From: Rotaria macrura
Lineage: Eukaryota > Rotifera > Eurotatoria > Philodinida > Philodinidae
NCBI GenBank assembly: GCA_900239685.1
Contig: OENT01000099.1
Coordinates: 154,962-218,961, forward strand
Direction of reading: 5' to 3'
Length of the DNA stretch: 64,000 nucleotides
In this document: one piece after another, positions 44,613-58,300 of the stretch
How positions within the stretch are numbered: the first letter of the stretch is position 1
Layout of the letters: each line of letters begins with the position of its first letter
Position numbers and translations under genes: made by a program
The notes under the pieces: generated by a model
Told to the model about the DNA's origin: nothing
The model's database searches: none
The model's input: the letters and a program-made list of their open reading frames with translations, nothing else

Positions 44613-44985
44613 TTATTTGAAATTATGAGCATTTGCATTGATTTGTTTTTGTATCTTGTTTTTACTGTTGTCTTCAGTGAGATTATGATTGCTTAATTGT
44701 TGATCAGAGCGACTTTCTTGGGTCTCGAAATTCGATTGTGAAACAAGTGGACTTCCAAGTGGACTATCAATAGCATCACGAAAGCGTTTTGACCAACGTT
44801 GAACATTTGCATAGTTGGGTGCATCATCCCCTATCAAATATAGTTTATAGATTTTCTTCGAATAGTATATATTTATGTATAGATCTAAATATACCGAACG
44901 CATTTTGTAATTCGATAAGAATTTCTTTTGGACGATAGCCCAAAAAAGTACGAATTTTAATATAGTGTTGAAATGATTCAGTCAT
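44613..44985 (-). CDS. Mariner-type (HTH_48-like) DNA-binding domain protein, 102 aa
   Basis: Two exons, 44895-44985 and 44613-44830, joined by a 64-bp GT-AG intron in phase 1, ending TTCAAATAA. Residues ~8-55 read IKIRTFLGYRPKEI, ELQNAFGDDAPNYANVQRW, SKRFRDAIDSPLGSP. This follows the N-terminal helix-turn-helix of mariner/Mos1 and SETMAR transposases: (R)xFLxYxxxxGxxxxE ... AFGxxxxxxxxVxRWxxxFRxG. No DDE/D catalytic domain follows; the tail is Ser/Asn/Gln-rich. The frame is open back to a possible acceptor (TTATTAG) five codons before the ATG, so an upstream exon is possible. The intron and intact frame suggest a host gene derived from a transposase rather than a live transposon. Confidence 0.6.
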
Positions 44986-47900
44986 TTGTAGTAATTGTGT
45001 ATTCTAATAATGCACACGATGTGTTAAAAGAAGAAAAATAAATGCAAAACTTCGAAAATAAAATCAATGTTCGACGAAATAAAGCAAAGTGATTAATTAT
45101 CAGATAAACAATTTCTTAGTAACAAAAAAAAGAGCGCTTAATTTGAATTTTATTTTTACAAAGAAAAATTTCCTCATTTACATTGTTCCTAAATGAGAAC
45201 ATGATAAATAGAGACATCATCTCAAATAGTGATTGATTAATATATGCGAACGCATGAATGAATGACAACTTTATTATACCATTATATTTCTTGATGCAGA
45301 TGACCAATGTTTCTAGTTTTTCTCAAACTATTCTTAAAATTTTCTGAAATTCAACTTCATTAACGAGTTCCCATTAGCACATAAATGATTATGAAATTAT
45401 CGCTCATCATTAATAAATCTTCGACATAGTTTTTTCCTATCAGATTTTTAAAGGTTAACAAATTAGTAATAGATAGTTTTTTTCCAATGAACTTTTGATT
45501 AATTAGTTCTGCCGCTATGATTTATATGATAGTTCTTGTTTCTTTCTCGAAATATTAGCTGTTCATCCATATCTCATAATATTGATTTCCTGTCACGTGA
45601 AGTTAAAAGTGATGTCAAACTGAAACTATTCATCTAAAATTAAATAAAACAGTATGAATCTATAGTTAATAAATGACAAATGAAAACTTTCAATTATATA
45701 TAGTTTAGAAAAAAAGATGAGATTAAAAAAAGTAAAAACTTCACTTATCACGCTAAATATGACACGAGAGGTTTTATTCTAAATAATAAATAACTCCTTT
45801 CCTCTATGACTCATGATAATGAAATTTTCTTTATTCTATCAACTTATAATGAACAGCTACTGTTGTAAATATCAACATCCGGAAAATATTTAACTACTGA
45901 ATAGAAATGAAAATTAATTGAAAAATATCACGCGACATTATTTGATCAAATTCAGCAGAGTAAACCGGGAAACTCTATGTCATCATTCCAAGGGCAATCA
46001 AATCATCATGTGTGTAGTCGTTGTGTTGTATTTCTTTAGCTGGAAACGATTAGGTTTGCGATACTATTGGTCTACTTTGATTAACTTTCACAGTTCATTA
46101 TTCCACAAGGTTTTTCACTTGAATTGATGTTACACACAAATCTGAAAATGCTTTCTACATCATTCTGAAGGCATGACTAAACGCAAGTAAATGAAATACT
46201 ACGCTTTTAATTGAATATTGCACATAAAACTTTTCCAAGTACAACCCTGAAGCTTCTAGCATGTATCAAATGTCTTTCGTATTTCCATTACTTTTGGCGT
46301 AGATGATTGGAAAATCTATTTATATTTTTCTCTCATAATGAACACAATATTGTCTACTGTCTGGAATCTTAAAACAATCGAACATTTTCTCATTCATTTA
46401 TTTATATTGATATGTTATTATTGATCTACAAATTACCTATACATGAATTCTAGTTGTATTACTTGTAGTGTAGCTTTCTATTGTGCTTGTTCACTTCGTT
46501 GGTATGACTAGTTTGAACCTTTCTCGACAATATGAAATGTCAATGCTAACTATCAACTATCAGAATTTGATATGAACTATGAATTAAGACAAAGATTTTT
46601 TATCATATGAAAACTAAAACTATTCTTTCTTCTGACATTCAATCATTGTATCACAGAATGATATATCCGAGTCCCACAAAAACCCATTAGACAAGCGACA
46701 TGTATACTAACTACTAAATTGTCTCATAAAATCTTGTTTTTCTAGTTAGCTACTACAATTCATTGTACAAATAAGAATTTGTTATAGGCTTGTTTGTGTT
46801 CTTTTGTAATGAGAAAAAACAAAAATCTAATAATATATTTATTAAGAGAGCAAGCATTTAATAAATTATGAATATGAAAGAAGTTGTTCAATAAATGTCA
46901 ACAAGTTGAACAATAGAGTTCCGATTATTCAAACTAAATCGAAAGATCAACAAGAGAAATATTGATCCCAACTAGAACATCGAATTCTGTCGTTTAGTTT
47001 TACATTATATTCTAATTTAATACAAGATTCACATCAATGTTTTATCTTATTCAATAATGCAAGTTCAGCATGTTCCATTTTACAGACCGAACATAAGCTG
47101 TTTTTTTCCCAATAAAAACATCATTAATCAAGTTCCCTGTCGAAACATTATGGTTCTTTGATAAAATTTAGTTACACTTAAATCAGCATCAATCAAATCC
47201 ACTGATGGAAAAATAAACGAATGAAAAACATCAGTTCATAGAAAACTATGGACAATCCATAAAACGATGTAATATTTCATATTTAAATTAGAAATTATGG
47301 AGTTGACAGTTATTCATAATTATGTACGACGGATATATTTGAGATAAAAGAGTGATCGTTAAAATTCCATTTAGCGAAAATGAAAAATATAGTCTATCAA
47401 GATGAATAAAACAGTCGTTTTTAATCGAATTCCGTACATTAAGGCTTGTGTCGAACAAAAAATGATTGTTTTTCTGTTTTATTGATTATTATCAATTCGA
47501 CATGAAGTTCGTGCTCCAATGTTTCTATACTTGATAATTACATGTTTGACATTTCACGTTGCTCGTATTCAAACATTGACTTTTGTTTTAATTGTAAAAA
47601 TTACAGCAACATATCGATCGTACCCGCAAGTTCAGTTATAAAATAAATGGTTGTCCATTTTAAGAAACATGTAATACATAATACAGTGATGGAAGTTGTT
47701 CTCTCTTGAAGTTTTGTGATGTTCACTGAAGCTTATGTTTAAGCATGTGACCTAAAAAATAAGCAATACCATGATTGATCAATATTATTTTCGTGCATCG
47801 TTATTTATTTTACATTTGCAAACATGCTTTTCATGATGAATGGATCGACATAAAAAGTCAATACATAAAATAATTATGTCAATAAATAAGAACATAGGAG

Positions 47901-50900
47901 TTCAAAATCTTTTTTGTACGATGAATCAGGATTTTATTCATATTTTATACATTCTTTTCGCACGGTAATTTTCGAAAGGCAAAATTAAAAAATCTTTTAA
48001 CATTCGAAGTTTTGCAATAAAATATTTATTCATTAAATTCTTCTTTCATTCGTAAGATAATGCACGTAAGAATAAATAATTGATCTTTTAATAATATGTT
48101 TTCCATTAAGGATCATGATGTCAAGAATCTATTTTTTTTTCAATGCAATTCTAAACCAGAAGGATCAAATATGTAAAAGGCAAGACAAAAAAAAATAATC
48201 ATTTCCTTACTCGATATCATGTAATGAAAAAGATAATAAGTATGCATTCAAACATGTGTCTAAAATAGAAAACCGATCCTAACATAAGAATATGTAAGCA
48301 AAATCGGCACATAGTGTTGGCACGAACTAAATTATTTCAAAAATTTATTTTATATTACTACAAACGATCATTTCGTCATCTTCGATTTTTATTTCTATAG
48401 ATCTCTCTTTGAAGTTCACATATGAATCAATAACAAAAACAGGATTATTTATCACATATTCGATCATGTTTTTCTAGACTATCAGCAGAGATTATACTAG
48501 AGGCTTGTCGTACTGATAATCATAGTAACAAAATAGATACTTGTGTTGGTGCATATGAAACATTTTCTAACTGAAAAATCGGCCATTATAGGCCATAAAG
48601 AAAAACATCAAAGCAATACTACTGAGCACAATAACTGTAGAAAGTATGTCATTGATGTATTTTATCCCATGTGCTGCTTTACTAACAATCATTAATCATA
48701 CAAAACATATATTTTACTGATATTGATATTTCGATCTAGTGTTTTATCTCTTACGTTTATTTATTCTAATAAATATTGATAGTAATCTATCATGTGAGAC
48801 ATTTTTTATTATGATTCCATTTTAATATCGTACGTAGTTGTTCACATCAAAAAACAGTTTACATGAACGGAGACTGTTTAAACGATAATAACCACATTAA
48901 TTTCTGTTCGTTGAATGATTTACATAGAAGCAGCTTTCTAATACTCTCTTCATTGATGTTGATTGTTAAACCTTTAAGTATTATGAATATGATTGATAGG
49001 ATAGAAAATACAATCGATTTCTTAGTTTTCTAAAATATTCTTTTGTTCTATTTAGATCAGAAGTTGCAATCAAGTATTCTCATTCATCATTTATTCATAT
49101 ATATATATATATATATATAGCAAATTTCAATGATATTATTCTTCTTATATGAGACTTTTATTCTAGCCCTAATTGAATTAATCTATTGCATCGATTGGTA
49201 CATGTGTCGATGTATTCCGTAACCTATGAATGTTTAGTGAGTTTTTATATTGCGAGTTTTAAAACATGAAGTATTTATTAAAGTTAGAAGAATTACTTCT
49301 GTTAAGAGCTGTTGATCCGCGTATTACAATAGATTTGACGACAAGAAAAATACATATATATATCAATGCAAATATCTGCATCATCAGTTTGCTGAATTAA
49401 ATCATGTTGAGAATAGCTGTCTTGCTGTTCTGCTAGAATATGAGAAACATTAATACGAAGAACGCGAAAACCTGTCTGTCAAATTATTGACATATAGATA
49501 AAAATTTCTATTATACTGAAATTACATTTCCTTTTGGAAATGACTGTCAGTCAACAGATTATATCAAGCATTATTGAATTGAGAACAACATATTCTGTCA
49601 ATCTGCTCCTACAATATATATATATATATATATATATCGAAATTATTATTTGTTCAGTAAAATGAAAGAAATAACATTGATTAAGTTAATCTTATAAAAA
49701 TATCTAATTAAAAAAAAACTTCTTTTATTAACATACTCGCTTCTGAATATTCTTTTGTTTTTCGGTGATTGTATCATTCAATCCATTCTATGTCTAATGA
49801 CACATTGCTTATGATAAAAGATTAGATAAGAAATGTCAGCAAACTAATCCAAGCCATTATTTTTGATTAAACTTCTATTATGAAAACCATTGAATTCGAC
49901 GTAAACCATATTTAAAGGCTTACTAAGTTAAAACTAAAGTGTGCTTGTCAAAACAACAGTCAATATTCTACATGAGTATTTTTATTTTAATTATTTTTAG
50001 CAGGAAAGCAGTTTATGTTGATTTATTTTGCTTAGAAATAATATTTATGAAATACGATTGCTTATACGAAAAGAAAGAAATCAATGATCTGGATGTTTCG
50101 TTGCCGAACGTCTATTATACAGTACCTTGATTTCGATGTGCTTGTACGTCAGTTAGCTACTTCAGAACTTAGCTAGTTTCTTTTTAAATATATAACTGAG
50201 CCATAATACCAACTTAACTCATTTTTGTTTCTTTCATCGTTTAGTCTAAGGTCGTTATACTACTACTTCCGGACATTATTCCCGCATCGACACTTTTTCA
50301 TACAAAAGAAATAAATGTTTACAAAGCCATATGCTTCGTGTCTTATTCAAACATTACAATACAACCCAAGTAAGAAATTAATTATTACTTGTATTGAGTC
50401 AATGTTGAATTAGAGCGTCGATCAATGTTGAGATATAGTGTCGATAGATTGATTTTATCGATTCTTCTAATTCGTTTAGACAACATGAATGCAAGTAGCA
50501 ACGAGCAAGGGCACATTTGATCATGAAGAAAAAAAGATTTCTATTATTGAACGAAAACCATGTCGTTTTTTTTATCAATTTGTTTATCTTAAATATGTTT
50601 CACGTCGTTTTTTTTTCAAAAAAAGAGGAAATAGTTCAAGATGCTAGACTGAACAGCACTCATTCTCGAACAAAATAGAACGCTTTAAAAACAGGAAATG
50701 GATTCCGATCTTTCGCCAGTATTGTATCGTATCAAGAGTGATGCCATTTCGATTGATTAATAAGAAAATATAATATATTGCTTATCCTATTCGACTATCT
50801 ATAAAGATCATTATCAAAACAGGGCTTATTATGATGAGATTCTTGTTGGCAACGAGAGTTCAGCATCACCCTCGTTTTTAGATTCGTTCTTTTAGAACAA

Positions 50901-51668
50901 CGAAGAGAAACAGAGAAAAGAAGGGAGCAATGAAGACAAAAAAAGCAAGATTTGTTTCTTGAATAAGCTTGTTTCTTTGATCGGAAGGAAGCGCAAAAGA
51001 GACGAAGAACAAGACGAAGCAATGGAGAGCATTTTCTTTTTAAAAAAGTTCGCATAAGAAACAATCATTGAGCAACATCAGAATTCTTCCGTCCCATTGA
51101 TGTCAGTGGACCCGATCAGATATTTACGAAGTGGCTATGACAAACATTTCTGGCAGTGCGTATGCCTTGTGCCTCAACAAAGATTAACACATTTTTTTCT
51201 TTCACATATGCCTGTTGCGTGTCAATCAATTTTGTTTCCTTACTACATTATTATTATGCACTAGTAGATATCTTTTATTTATAGTTTTCACTAGCGGAAC
51301 GAAGAGAAAAAAAATGATGCTGATGATGACGGTAGTGACGTTTTCTTTTTTTCTCCAGATTTCACAAGCTCGCTCTCTCTTTCTCTCTTTCTCTTGTCTC
51401 CAGTTGAGTATGCTTCACATTGCTTGCTCTCTCTCTCTCGCTCGTGCGCATGCTTTCTTTCATTTTTCATAGACAAAAGATGAGCAAGCAAGATGTTACC
51501 AGCATACACCATCAATACAGCAGCGAGCGAAATTGATAGACACTCGACAACATGCGCTCGCATACACGCACATACTGACGCTCTCCTATACCACATCGAT
51601 ATAAAAGAAAGATTCTTTTAGTTCCGTCTTTTTTTTTTTGGTCGTATATGATCGTGAGAAACGAATAG
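44986..51668. other. Long AT-rich intergenic region, no gene seen
   Basis: About 6.7 kb with very high A/T and many short open frames of no coding character. It includes (TA)n tracts at 49097-49119 and 49614-49637 and a pyrimidine-rich CTCTCT tract near 51368-51400. It may contain distal regulatory DNA of the Kv2-like gene, but I see no defined element. Confidence 0.45.
49097..49119. repeat. (TA)n microsatellite
   Basis: Uninterrupted TA dinucleotides over ~23 bp; a second tract of similar length lies at 49614-49637. Confidence 0.9.
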
Positions 51669-51680
51669 TATATAAATAGG
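51669..51680 (+). promoter_or_regulatory. Candidate TATA box for the Kv2-like gene
   Basis: TATATAAATAGG is a near-perfect TATA box. A strong 5' splice site (CGG then GTAAGTTG) follows at 51747, and an acceptor-like TTTTTGACTCGCAG ends at 52459. The arrangement suggests a transcription start near 51700 and an intron in the 5' UTR before the ATG at 52580. Only the motifs are seen; the linkage is inference. Confidence 0.35.
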
Positions 51681-52220
51681 CGACTGTAAAAAATAAACAC
51701 ATAAAAAAGACGAAAAATAATCTAGCTATTATTATTATCGTCGCGGGTAAGTTGCTTTAACATGCGCTTCCATCAGCTATTAGCTACATATACTAATAAA
51801 TATAGAACAAACATTTGTCTGTCAGTCAACAAGAGCAGCTGTGTCATTCGGCTGTCATTCTTGTTGTCTAACAAGTATTGACGATGACTAAAAAATAGGA
51901 TAAATTAAATAATCAACGATAGACAAATAATACATATGTAGATACGTATGTATGCACCACAGTTATCGAAACATATGTTGTGCGTTCTTGATTAATTTAT
52001 GATTGAAAGTATTTGAGTTAGATAAACAGGTGATTTTTATAGAACAATAGGAAGAAAAAATACGAATATGAATAATGATTAACTAAATAGGGCAAGCAAA
52101 TGTAATAATATGCTTTTCTCTTTGAGCGTACCCACGATAGATTTGAAAAATGAACGAGTACCCTAGAGGAAATAAGAGAAACAGTCGCTGAAAGAAGCGA
52201 CACGCATATTAACGATGAGG

Positions 52221-52244
52221 CATCATCATCATCATCATCATCAT
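52221..52244. repeat. (CAT)n microsatellite
   Basis: Eight tandem CAT triplets within the presumed 5' UTR or intron of the Kv2-like gene. Confidence 0.85.
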
Positions 52245-52579
52245 ATGTACTCTATCTATTCACGTTGACATGCACCATCGCCTGCTCTCTTTCCTTTAGA
52301 CCTAATCAAAGTAATCGAGTACAAAACGAACTGCAAAACGGCTAATAAGAAACTTTTGAATATTTACCACGATTTTTTTAAACAAGATCATCAATAGTAA
52401 AAATACTCTTCGTTATTAATCAGTGTTTTTAATTGCAACAGCGTGTTTTTGACTCGCAGCCATTTACTTACATAGGGTATGTATGTGTATGTGTTTGCAT
52501 GGAATAATAGCATTGGCATTGGCAAGCAACAACTCAATTTTATCATTTCTTCATCGTCCGATCCGATTTCTACTGGATA

Positions 52580-55310
52580 ATGTTATTTACGCCTTCTTCA
52601 TCTCATTCCACACAACCGGTATCGGGCGTTGTAAGAAACGAATCGCCGTCGTCAGTATCATTACCAGTTCCACCACCGCCCTCAACAACATCGAACACAC
52701 CTTCTACGTCTGATACTCGGTCTATTGAGACTCAATCTCAGACTATCTCTTCGCCATGTAATGCAACGATTATTACCAACGGACCGCAAACTAATCGTCT
52801 ATCATCGACTAACCAATCTCGTTTTTCACAATTGCCCGATCAAGATTGGTTTTATTCTCCGACATCTTCATCAGCTCGCCTATCGATTCATCATGTAGCA
52901 CCAGCATCAAGAACCAAGTCAGATACAAAATCATATACTACAGGGCGACGTGTTTCATGTCCTGTTCCACGTGATAATACGAATAAGAAATCTAGTCGTT
53001 TTCATTTTCCAACTATTATAACTTCATCCATTCGTGATGCTCTCATGACGGCTACACCTTCGACCAATCCAAATATATATCCACACGATACACTACATCC
53101 TAATCCAAGGACATCATCGTCGAAATGTGCACGACCAACTAGTATTTTTCTACCGGTGGCTAATCCAGTTGCAGCAGCTGCACTTGTCGAAGATGATGAA
53201 TCAGTAACGATCGATGATCAGCAAACGAAATCAATTGCATCTTCTCAAATGAATACACCGAATCAAAGTTCAATCTCGCATCCTACATCTATAGCATGTT
53301 CGAAAACTATTAGTTCGTCTCATAGTTATAATAGTAAAGCAATATTAAATGTTGGTGGTGTTCGACATGAAGGTATTCAACAATTATTGCTCATTGATTT
53401 AGTTTTTTTTTCTATTTTATTTTTTGAAATATGAATATCTATTTCAAAGTGATGTGGCGAACACTTGCTCGTCTACCCAGTACTCGTCTTGGCCGTCTGG
53501 CTCGATTACGAAAATCAACTGTACCATCAACACGGCCAATGCCACACGATGAATTGATTCGTTTGTGTGATGATTATGATGTAGCGAGTGGAGAATTTTT
53601 TTTCGATCGTCATCCACGTTCGTTTACATCAGTAATCAATTTCTATCGTACAGGAAAACTTCATCTAGTTGATGATATATGTGTTATATCATTTCATGAT
53701 GATCTAGTTTATTGGGGTATTGATGAGTATTATTTAGAATTATGTTGTCAAAATAAATATCATCAAAAAAAAGAACACGTTTTGGAAGAAATGAAAAAAG
53801 AAGTTGAACTATTAAAAGTCGAAAAAGGTGAAACATTCGGTGAACATTGTTGTCCAAATACAAGACGCAAAATATGGGATCTTGTTGAACATCCGCATAC
53901 ATCAAAAGCAGCACGAGTAATTTCTTATCGATTTATATATTCTGATTGATAAATTATTTCATAATTATATTTTAGATTATTGCATGTGTTAGTATTGCTT
54001 TTATTCTTCTTTCGTCATTTACATTAACCATAAGTACAATTGAAGGTATATCATCGATGAACATAGTTTTCATTTGAAAGCTCACATCTAAATTCATTTC
54101 TTCAGGCATTGGTTGTACACCAAATTTGACTGAAATTGATGCAGCCATGGAACGTGCCGCAGCAGCTGATGTTGATGCAGTTCATATCGCTGCTCAATCG
54201 GCTGCTCGACAATTACTAGCTGAACATCATGATAATGAGACAGAATGTCGTGAACCATTACCATTATTCATAATTGAAGCATTATGTATATCATGGTTTA
54301 CAATTGAATATGTAATTCGTGTATTTGCAACACCAAACAAGTGTAAATTTTTTAAAGGTGTTTTAAATACGATTGATCTCATAGCTATTGTTCCATTTTA
54401 TGTATCAATCATTCTTGAAACGTTAGATACAGGAAATTTGAAAAATTTAAAATCAGTTCGAAAAGCAGTACAAGTATTTCGTGTTTTACGTATAATGCGT
54501 ATATTAAAGTTAGCACGTCATTCGACCGGTCTACAATCATTAGGTTATACATTAAGACGAAGTTATAAGGAATTATCCATGCTTCTCATGTTTCTTGCAA
54601 TATTTATATTATTATTTTCAAGTCTAGCCTATTTTGCTGAAAAAGAGGGAAATGCAATACAATTTCGTTCCATTCCACATGCATTCTGGTGGGCAAGTAT
54701 TGTAAGTAGAAAATTGAATAGTTCTTCTTAAAATACATTATAAACTTGTTATCATGTTTTCTCTATACAAAAAACAATACGATAGACAATGACAACAGTT
54801 GGTTACGGTGACATATATCCAAAATCAATGTGGGGTAAATTAATTGGTTCCGTTTGTTGTGTTTGTGGCGTGCTCGTTATTGCTTTACCAATACCCATCA
54901 TTGTTAACAACTTTGCTGAATATTATAAAGAACAATTACGTCGTGAGAAAGCCTTAAAACGTAAAGAAGCTATTGATCGTGCAAAAAAGAATGGTTCAAT
55001 GATGTCGATACAATCGCATTTTGTATCAAATTCTAATTTATCTCCCGTGGACATAAATACACGTCATACAAATGCTGTTAAATATATATCAAGTCTTGTA
55101 CATGCAAGTGATGAACCATTACATGATTCAGCATGCTACGAAAAGAAAACATTATTAACACCATCGAAACCAATTTCATATCCAGTTGATATATTTCACG
55201 AGGGTGACGAAACTAGTAAACCACAAGATGCAGATGCTAGAGAAGCATTACTTATTAAACGAGATACACCTATAGAATACAAACGTCAAACTACAATAGC
55301 CGACACTTGA
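52580..55310 (+). CDS. Voltage-gated potassium channel, Kv2/Shab type, 816 aa
   Basis: Five exons: 52580-53372, 53450-53916, 53976-54045, 54106-54701 and 54786-55310, GT-AG and phase-consistent to TGA. The ATG is the first after an in-frame stop at 52508. A ~255-residue Ser/Thr/Pro-rich cytosolic N-terminus leads into the T1 domain ([10 protein letters not shown] at the exon 1-2 junction, [37 protein letters not shown]). S1 is in exon 3. S4 (residues ~562-582) carries the Arg/Lys ladder [20 protein letters not shown]. The selectivity filter TMTTVGYGD opens exon 5, and S6 has the PIPIIVNN hinge. The T1 wording, LCDDY and HQKKEH, is specific to Kv2 rather than Shaker, Shaw or Shal. Kv2 channels form tetrameric delayed rectifiers at the plasma membrane. 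The S1-S2 loop is unusually long and Ala-rich. Confidence 0.95.
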
Positions 55311-58300
55311 CGAACGAACGTAAGAAAAGCTCAATTTTTGTTTCATCGATGCTAAAACTAATTGTATAAGAATGAAAAATGGTTTTCTTTTTACTTTCTA
55401 TGTATTCTATTGAATGTTAAATAATTATTGTATGTTGAAGAAGATATGTTATTTTTGTTTTTGAATCATCCGGTTTTTGTTTTGGACGAAATTTCAATTG
55501 ATTTTCGATTAAATAATATTGTTTTGTTGTGCTTTTCTTAAAAAATACTTCAATATGAAGTATGATCGAAAATGAATAGTTCGAGTAGAATGAAGGTTGA
55601 TGTTGATTATGAGAAGCATCTTTAATATTTCTTTTTACATAGATTATCTGATTATCATCTGTTCACGATTATTGTCTAGAACTTAATTGATATGACGGAA
55701 GACATAAGTTCCTTTAATGAAGAAAGCTACATAGAAAATAGATGAATGAAGAAATTGTTCCAATAGGAATGCAGAAATTTGCGCAGAGCTCGTCTTTTAT
55801 GCATTTTAAAATTGGGAATTAGTTTGATTCATTAATTATTAAAGTATTTGATTATAAGTTCTATTTTATTGATAATATTAATATATAATCAGGGGAGAAA
55901 AACATCATACTGGATTTCGAACGTTGGGCACAAAGATTATTTCCCACGAGAGAAAATCCTACATTAGGAACTTGTAGTATTTTACATGCCAATCTTAAGA
56001 CTATCTTGGTAGAACAAAAGTAAAATTCATGTCTGAAGAAAACATGAAACATCGTTGATGTGAATAATTTTGTATATTAACGAAGGAAAAAAAAACAATC
56101 CAATATCTTACTATTGGTTCGATAATTAGTGATCTTAGAACAAGTTCATTTTATTTTTGAACATAAGATTTCTATTGATTCTTCTAAGAGCAAATCGATT
56201 TAGGTCATAAGGAGCAGGCATCGAACCTTATAAAATTAAAAAAGATTCTACAAAATTATTCATAATTCTCGAAAATTTTACTTTTTTTTATGATTTAGTA
56301 TCATTATCCTTAGTATCCTATCGAAATTATAGTCATATAAGATCTTTCACGAATCTTGTAATAAAATTGAAAGTAGGATTATTTTCATACGACTTTAATC
56401 TAATCTGAAATGATTGAATCTTCTTAGATCTTAGTATATGGTAATTTCATGTAGTTACAAATACATAAATAAAATTTCATTGCTTAAATCTTCAGACATC
56501 AAGATATATCTTAGAATTGAAAAGAACTCGGAAGGATAACATCCGAAGTCGTTATGGAACTCTAGTACACAATAATGTATTCAAATATAAACTTCTTTCG
56601 GTAAAAGACCGATACTATTATTGAATAAAAATATGGTTTTCACGATGGAGGGTCTTAATAGGAGAATACGGACACATCAGTTGACAAATTGAATACATAG
56701 ATCTAAATATATACATATATATGTATATATATATATATATATTGTTGTGAAATTAGAATTTTAGTTTAGACTGTATAGATAATTATTGTCTTGTCGAATA
56801 TTAAATTATATACAAATAAACTATGATGTTTACTTCTAGTTATATTGGATAAAGAGAAAAGATTGAACTTACATGAACTGTCACGATGTCTTGAGATAAC
56901 AGAGGGAAATGAAAATACTCAAGCTGATACAAATATACCAGACATGAAAGTGAGATAATATTGTACGATAGTTAAAATCAAGCAATCAATCTGATAAAAC
57001 TGTACTACTAGAAGAATTACAGATGATTTTTTTCAAATTTTTTACCAACATGCTTGCTGAAGTTAGAAAAGAATTGACTAAAGACATCCGAGAACTCACA
57101 AACCGACATACTTAATCAGGAATGTTGTTTCTATCCGCCAGAATTTGTCACTTTGTCGAGCTAAGGCGTCCATATAAACTATAGAACTACTGGAAACCAT
57201 CGTTGTATTCATTATGTCGAGACAACTCTGGCTGTTTGTCATTTTCTCTTAATTAATACAGCGAACAGAAGAAAGAAAACAATGTAGAACAAAATGCAAG
57301 TCTGAATGTATGATATGACAATATTGGACATTCAATGAGCTATTTGGTGCTCGAAAAATATTTAACAACTGTGTTCTGCTATTTTAAAGTGCTTGTATAG
57401 TAAGCTAGTACTCACTCATTCAATTTTCATCTAAAACTAGCTGAACAAAACAAAGTAACTGATCTGAACTATTTCTATTGTATTTACATATTTCATTGTA
57501 TGTCGTATATAAACGTTTTCTTCTATTTTTTACATAACAACGAAATTTATCTATCATCAATCGGTAGAATTATAGTTTTCAATTATCTGCACTAAGAACA
57601 ACAAAAATTGACATTGCAATAAAAGCATCAAAAATATTTTGCTTACTTCTCTATGAAAAATATCTCGAAATATTTTTTTAAATGTATCAATGTGTGTGAA
57701 GTAAATAAGAAATAATTCTTATATATTTATGCTTTAATATTACTTTAGTTAAAATATGAATTTCAATGATTTAAATTTCATGATAGTATGTTTCACTGCC
57801 AAGGTTAAACAGAAAGCCATAGAAACAACATTGATAAAAATTAGCTTCGTGTCTCCACAAGATTGGACAAAATCAGAACAAGCCTTGCCCACTTATTCAT
57901 CCCTCGTTCACTTGTTTACTTTATTCATCTACGATTTTCAGGTACCATTTGATTTGTTTTCTTAAGACGTTCTCTTATTTTTACTTGGACGGGTTTATTC
58001 ATTCATCTAAAATAAGAATTATAGAAGTTAAATGACATCATAAACCGCGCTTTAAAAAAAGTAAAATACAAAATTATAGTTGCTATGAAATTTCGATTAT
58101 CAAATCGATCTCATATTTTAAAAAGAGTCAACAAGTGAAAGAGAAAAAACTAACTTACTTCTATTTATTCAATATGTTCAAATACAACAGAACAGAGATT
58201 TTCTTGTCGATTGGCACGATTTCATGAAGAATATTTTTCTGTTTCTATTCTAGAAAAAATCAGTCACTCAACGAGTATGCTTATACATATATAAATTTAT

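Noticed and set aside
51215-51700. Open frames on both strands around the CTCTCT tract
   Set aside because: Simple-sequence translation (Ser/Leu or Arg/Glu runs) upstream of the Kv2-like promoter candidate; no domain and no splice partners.
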